Under the pieces are notes generated by a model, which saw nothing but the letters and a program-made list of their open reading frames with translations, was not told the DNA's origin and made no database searches. From NCBI GenBank assembly GCA_030681635.1, contig JAUXRT010000662.1, positions 1 through 9,280 on the forward strand: DNA of 9,280 nt, read 5' to 3'. The position numbers and the translations under genes are program-made. The DNA comes from Reyranella sp. Lineage in GTDB: Bacteria > Pseudomonadota > Alphaproteobacteria > Reyranellales > Reyranellaceae. Shown here piece after piece: positions 6,534 through 9,280 of this stretch (position 1 is its first letter; each line of letters begins with the position of its first letter).

Positions 6534-6628
6534 CATCGGCTTTCCTCAAACCCGGCGGAATGCTAGCGTCCGCGCACTTAAAAAAACGCCCACTCGAAAC
6601 GGGCGAAAATCGAGCAGGGGAGGCACTT
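6534..6628 (+). promoter_or_regulatory. Leader of the TRAP operon with strong Shine-Dalgarno
   Basis: This 95-bp gap follows the amidase stop. GGGGAGG at 6617-6623 lies 5 nt before the dctP ATG, the strongest ribosome site in the window. An A7 run (6580-6586) is followed by a CGCCC/GGGCG inverted repeat (6587-6591 with 6601-6605, 9-nt loop). No recognisable -35/-10 pair stands out, so whether the TRAP genes have their own promoter or share the amidase transcript is open. Confidence 0.5.
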
Positions 6629-7693
6629 ATGAAATTCACGGCAATTCTCGGCATGGCGGCCGCGTTCGCGGTCGGCGGCAGCGGCATCGCAGCGGCCCAG
6701 GCACCGGCCAACCTCGATACCAAGAAATTCAACGTGATCGGCACGTGGAACTTTCTCAACATCTTCAAGGTCGTCGAGGCCCCTTTCTGGGGCCAGCAGC
6801 TTGGGGCGGACTCGGGCGGCAAGCTGACCGGCAACATCAAGTCGATCACCGAACTCAATCTCAAGGGCACCGAGGTTCTGCGGCTGCTGAAGACCGGCGT
6901 CTATGACGTGGCGCACGCGCTTCCGATCTATGTCGATGACGGCGCTGCCATCTTCGAGGGGTCGGACGTGTCGGGTGTGGCGGCCAGCGTCGCGCAACAG
7001 CGCGAAATCCTGAACGCCTGGATGCCCGAGATGCAAAAGATCATGCGCGACAAGTTCGGTTCGCAGATCGTGGCCACTTTTGCTTTCCCCAAGCAGGTCT
7101 TCTTCTGTCGTGACGAAATCTCCAGCCTGGCCGATATCAAGGGCAAGAAGGTACGCGTGCAGGGTGTTTCCCAATCCGACCTGGTCAAGGCACTGGGCGG
7201 CTCTGCCGTGACCATCCCGTTCGGCGAGGTCGTGCCGGCGCTCGAGAAGGGCGTGGTCGACTGCGGTATCACCGGCACGCTGCCTGGATACCAGGCGAAG
7301 TGGCCCGAAGTCGTGAAGACCGTCGTTGATGTGGCACTGGGCTACACGGCGGGCTTCGTGGCCATCAATCTCAACAGCTGGAACAAGCTTTCCAAGCCGA
7401 CTCAGGAATTCATGACCGGCGAGTTCAAGAAGTTCGAAGAAGCCGCCTGGGCAAGCGTCGAGGCGGACACGAAGGAAGGCATCGCCTGCGACACCGGCAA
7501 CGGGCCGTGCTCCCTGGGTCCCCCGGCAAAGCTGAAGCTCGTGACGCCGTCGGACGCCGACCGCGCCGCCATGAAGAAGGCGCTCAACGACGTCGTCTTG
7601 CCGGAGTGGGCCAAGCGGTGCGGCACGGAATGCGCCGCCAAATGGACCGAGATGGTTGGCAAGCGCTACGGCCTCGCGGCCAAGGCCAACTGA
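6629..7693 (+). CDS. dctP: TRAP transporter substrate-binding protein (DctP family)
   Basis: This 354-residue periplasmic receptor begins with a Sec signal peptide (MKF, hydrophobic 4-15, Ala-rich IAAAQA, cleavage near residue 23-25). The mature part is a DctP-type two-lobed binding protein: DIKGKKVRVQG (169-179) carries Arg176, at the position of the conserved arginine that binds a ligand carboxylate in this family, and IPFGEVVPALEKGVVD (196-211) is the next hallmark. It would deliver an organic anion to the DctQM membrane proteins. Six cysteines (160, 212, 288, 294, 331, 335) remain after cleavage, which allows up to three disulfides. The start is set by the signal peptide and the GGGGAGG site. 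dctQ follows after 35 bp. The ligand is unknown. Confidence 0.93.
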   Translation: MKFTAILGMAAAFAVGGSGIAAAQAPANLDTKKFNVIGTWNFLNIFKVVEAPFWGQQLGADSGGKLTGNIKSITELNLKGTEVLRLLKTGVYDVAHALPIYVDDGAAIFEGSDVSGVAASVAQQREILNAWMPEMQKIMRDKFGSQIVATFAFPKQVFFCRDEISSLADIKGKKVRVQGVSQSDLVKALGGSAVTIPFGEVVPALEKGVVDCGITGTLPGYQAKWPEVVKTVVDVALGYTAGFVAINLNSWNKLSKPTQEFMTGEFKKFEEAAWASVEADTKEGIACDTGNGPCSLGPPAKLKLVTPSDADRAAMKKALNDVVLPEWAKRCGTECAAKWTEMVGKRYGLAAKAN

Positions 7694-7728
7694 ACGGCAG
7701 CGGGGCTCCGGCCTCTCGGGAAACAATC

Positions 7729-8328
7729 ATGGCACATCTCTGGCGCGGCGCATCGGTCGCCGCCCTCTGGGGCGCGTGGGCCGGCGGCTGCATGATCCTG
7801 CTGGCGGCCGTCGTCGTGACGGTGGAAGTGATCAGCCGCAAGCTGCTGTCCTTTGCGTTCTCGGGCTCCGACGAGATCGCGGCCTATCTGTTCGCCATCG
7901 GCACGTCGTGGTCGCTGGCGCATGTGATGGTAACGCGCGGGCACGTTCGCATCGACGTCCTCTACGGCAGCCTCGGCGCGCGGGGAAAGGCGGTGCTCGA
8001 CCTCATCGCGATCGTCGGCCTCGCCATCCTGGTCCTGGCCATCGTTGACCGCGCCGGGGAGATATTTCTCGACAATCTGGCCGGTGCGAACCGGTCGAAC
8101 ACGCCGCTGCGGATTCCGCTGGCCTGGCCCCAGGCGCCTTGGTTCGCGGGCTTCGTTCTTTTCCTGGTCGTCACCGTGCTGGCTTTCCTGCGCAGCCTTC
8201 AGGCGCTGGTGCGTGGCGACTTCGCCACTGTCTCGGAGACCATCGGTGTGCCGTCGCAGGACGAGGAAGTGAAGGGTGAACTGGGCTCCCTGGGCATCGG
8301 GACTCCGAACGCCGGGGAGAAACGCTAG
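7729..8328 (+). CDS. dctQ: TRAP transporter small membrane subunit (DctQ family)
   Basis: This 199-residue inner-membrane protein has four predicted transmembrane segments (about 10-32, 50-68, 88-107, 137-157), the DctQ arrangement. The segment GSDEIAAYLFAIGTSWSLAH (46-65) followed by RGHVRIDVLY (70-79) is typical of the family. It works with DctM to form the sodium-driven transporter fed by the upstream DctP. A hydrophilic tail of about 40 residues (161-199) is rich in Glu, Gly and Asp. The Shine-Dalgarno is weak (CGGGAAA). The start at 7729 is chosen because the hydrophobic region begins soon after it and it lies 35 bp past the dctP stop. Its TAG directly abuts the dctM ATG. Confidence 0.9.
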   Translation: MAHLWRGASVAALWGAWAGGCMILLAAVVVTVEVISRKLLSFAFSGSDEIAAYLFAIGTSWSLAHVMVTRGHVRIDVLYGSLGARGKAVLDLIAIVGLAILVLAIVDRAGEIFLDNLAGANRSNTPLRIPLAWPQAPWFAGFVLFLVVTVLAFLRSLQALVRGDFATVSETIGVPSQDEEVKGELGSLGIGTPNAGEKR

Positions 8329-9280
8329 ATGCTCGGCACCGCCCTGATCCTTCTCGTGGCACTCCTTGCCGTCAGCATTCCGGTGGCCGCCGTCATGGGC
8401 GTCCTCGGCCTGGCGCTCAACCAGTTCTTCTCCTCCATCCCGCTCTACCTCGCGATGGGCGATATCGTCTGGAACGCGAGTTCGGAATACATCCTGATCG
8501 CCATCCCGATGTTCGTGATGCTGGGCGAGATCCTGCTGCGGTCGGGGATCGCCCATCGCGTCTACGCCGCGATCGCGACCTGGCTCTCCTGGCTGCCGGG
8601 CGGGCTGATGCACGCCAACATCGGCACCTGCGCGATGTTCGCGGCAACTTCAGGTTCGAGCGTGGCCACGGCGGCGACGGTCGGCGTCGTCGCCCTGCCG
8701 CAGGTGAAGATCCGCGGCTATGACGAGCCGCTTTTCCTGGGAACGCTGGCGGCTGGCGGGACGCTCGGCATCCTGATCCCGCCGTCCATCAACTTCATCC
8801 TCTACGGACTGCTGACCCAGACCTCGGTCCCTCGTCTCTATCTGGCCGGGATGATTCCCGGCCTGCTGCTCACCGCGTTCTTCATGGCCATCGTCCTGGG
8901 CTACTGCCTGCTGACGCCTTCGAAGGGCGGAACGCCGATCACAAGCAGCTGGGGGGAACGGCTGCGGTCCCTGAAAGACCTCGTGGCGCCCCTGTTCATC
9001 TTTGCTGTCGTCGTCGGCTCCATCTACGCCGGCTGGGCCACACCGACGGAAGCGGCGTCCATGGGCGTCTTCGCGGCGCTCCTGCTGGCGGCATGGGAGC
9101 GCGCACTTTCCTGGTCGATGCTCAAGGCGGTGTTCGAGGGAACGATGCGCACGACCGCGATGATCATGCTGATCATCATCGCCGCGCAGTTCCTGAACTT
9201 CGTGCTGGCCAACATCGGCGTCACCGACGGCGTGGCCAAGGCGATCGACGCGCTGGGGCTCGGCAAGGTCGGCACCATGC
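8329..9280 (+). CDS. dctM: TRAP transporter large permease (DctM family), 3'-truncated by window edge
   Basis: The visible 317 residues run open to the edge; full-length DctM proteins have about 425-435, so roughly a quarter is missing. It is a multi-span inner-membrane protein carrying the transport pathway. Hallmarks seen are IAIPMFVMLGEILLRSGI (57-74), FAATSGSSVATAATVG (104-119), GTLAAGGTLGILIPPS (138-153) and YAGWATPTEAASMGVFAALL (233-252), all standard for the family. ATG 8329 follows the dctQ TAG with no gap. GGGGAG at 8314-8319, inside the end of dctQ, provides the ribosome site with 9-nt spacing. Gene order P-Q-M is the common one for a three-gene TRAP operon. Confidence 0.95.
   Translation, partial: MLGTALILLVALLAVSIPVAAVMGVLGLALNQFFSSIPLYLAMGDIVWNASSEYILIAIPMFVMLGEILLRSGIAHRVYAAIATWLSWLPGGLMHANIGTCAMFAATSGSSVATAATVGVVALPQVKIRGYDEPLFLGTLAAGGTLGILIPPSINFILYGLLTQTSVPRLYLAGMIPGLLLTAFFMAIVLGYCLLTPSKGGTPITSSWGERLRSLKDLVAPLFIFAVVVGSIYAGWATPTEAASMGVFAALLLAAWERALSWSMLKAVFEGTMRTTAMIMLIIIAAQFLNFVLANIGVTDGVAKAIDALGLGKVGTM

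Noticed and set aside
6578..7726. 382-codon minus-strand open frame opposite dctP
   Set aside because: It is the codon-bias shadow of dctP, without hallmarks of a real protein. The plus strand has a signal peptide, a ribosome site and DctP motifs.
7666..8613. 315-codon minus-strand open frame opposite dctQ and the start of dctM
   Set aside because: It is Arg/Asp/Gln/His-rich without domains and is opposed by well-supported membrane proteins.

Overview
This is a high-G+C, gene-dense window (about two thirds G+C by eye) with short gaps, ATGA-type gene overlaps and a hyphenated palindromic repeat of a kind I associate from memory with Alphaproteobacteria such as Bradyrhizobium relatives and Reyranella. 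Protein styles (crotonases, a zinc-independent MDR reductase, a GST, a TSUP permease, an amidase and a TRAP transporter) fit a soil or freshwater alphaproteobacterium with broad organic-acid and xenobiotic catabolism. The genus is an inference.

Layout. At the left edge a minus-strand gene begins at 45 and runs off the window; its first 15 codons are visible and may start an alpha/beta hydrolase. It diverges from a plus-strand crotonase (76-888). The crotonase converges on a long minus-strand block read from 5044 down to 913: TSUP permease (5044-4289), a 66-residue antitoxin-like protein (4292-4092), a second crotonase (4095-3292), a 114-bp paired-hairpin repeat (3157-3270), an MDR reductase (3130-2141), a GST (2138-1485) and a small lipoprotein (1452-913). 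The first three genes overlap by ATGA at both junctions; MDR and GST are 2 bp apart. From 5100 rightward all genes are on the plus strand: an amidase-signature hydrolase (5100-6533), then dctP, dctQ and dctM of a TRAP transporter (6629-9280, dctM cut by the edge).

How it may work together (inference). The TRAP system would import an organic anion. The amidase, crotonases, MDR reductase and GST are typical peripheral catabolic or detoxification enzymes, but nothing in the sequence fixes a substrate. I see no RNA gene, CRISPR array, insertion sequence, prophage gene or origin, and no gene-free stretch above 300 bp. I did not find a clearly new multi-gene system. The observations most worth a second look are the covarying twin-hairpin repeat, the antitoxin-like protein coupled to a permease and a crotonase, the two overlapping inverted repeats in the 55-bp divergent promoter region, and the crotonase that lacks both hydratase glutamates.
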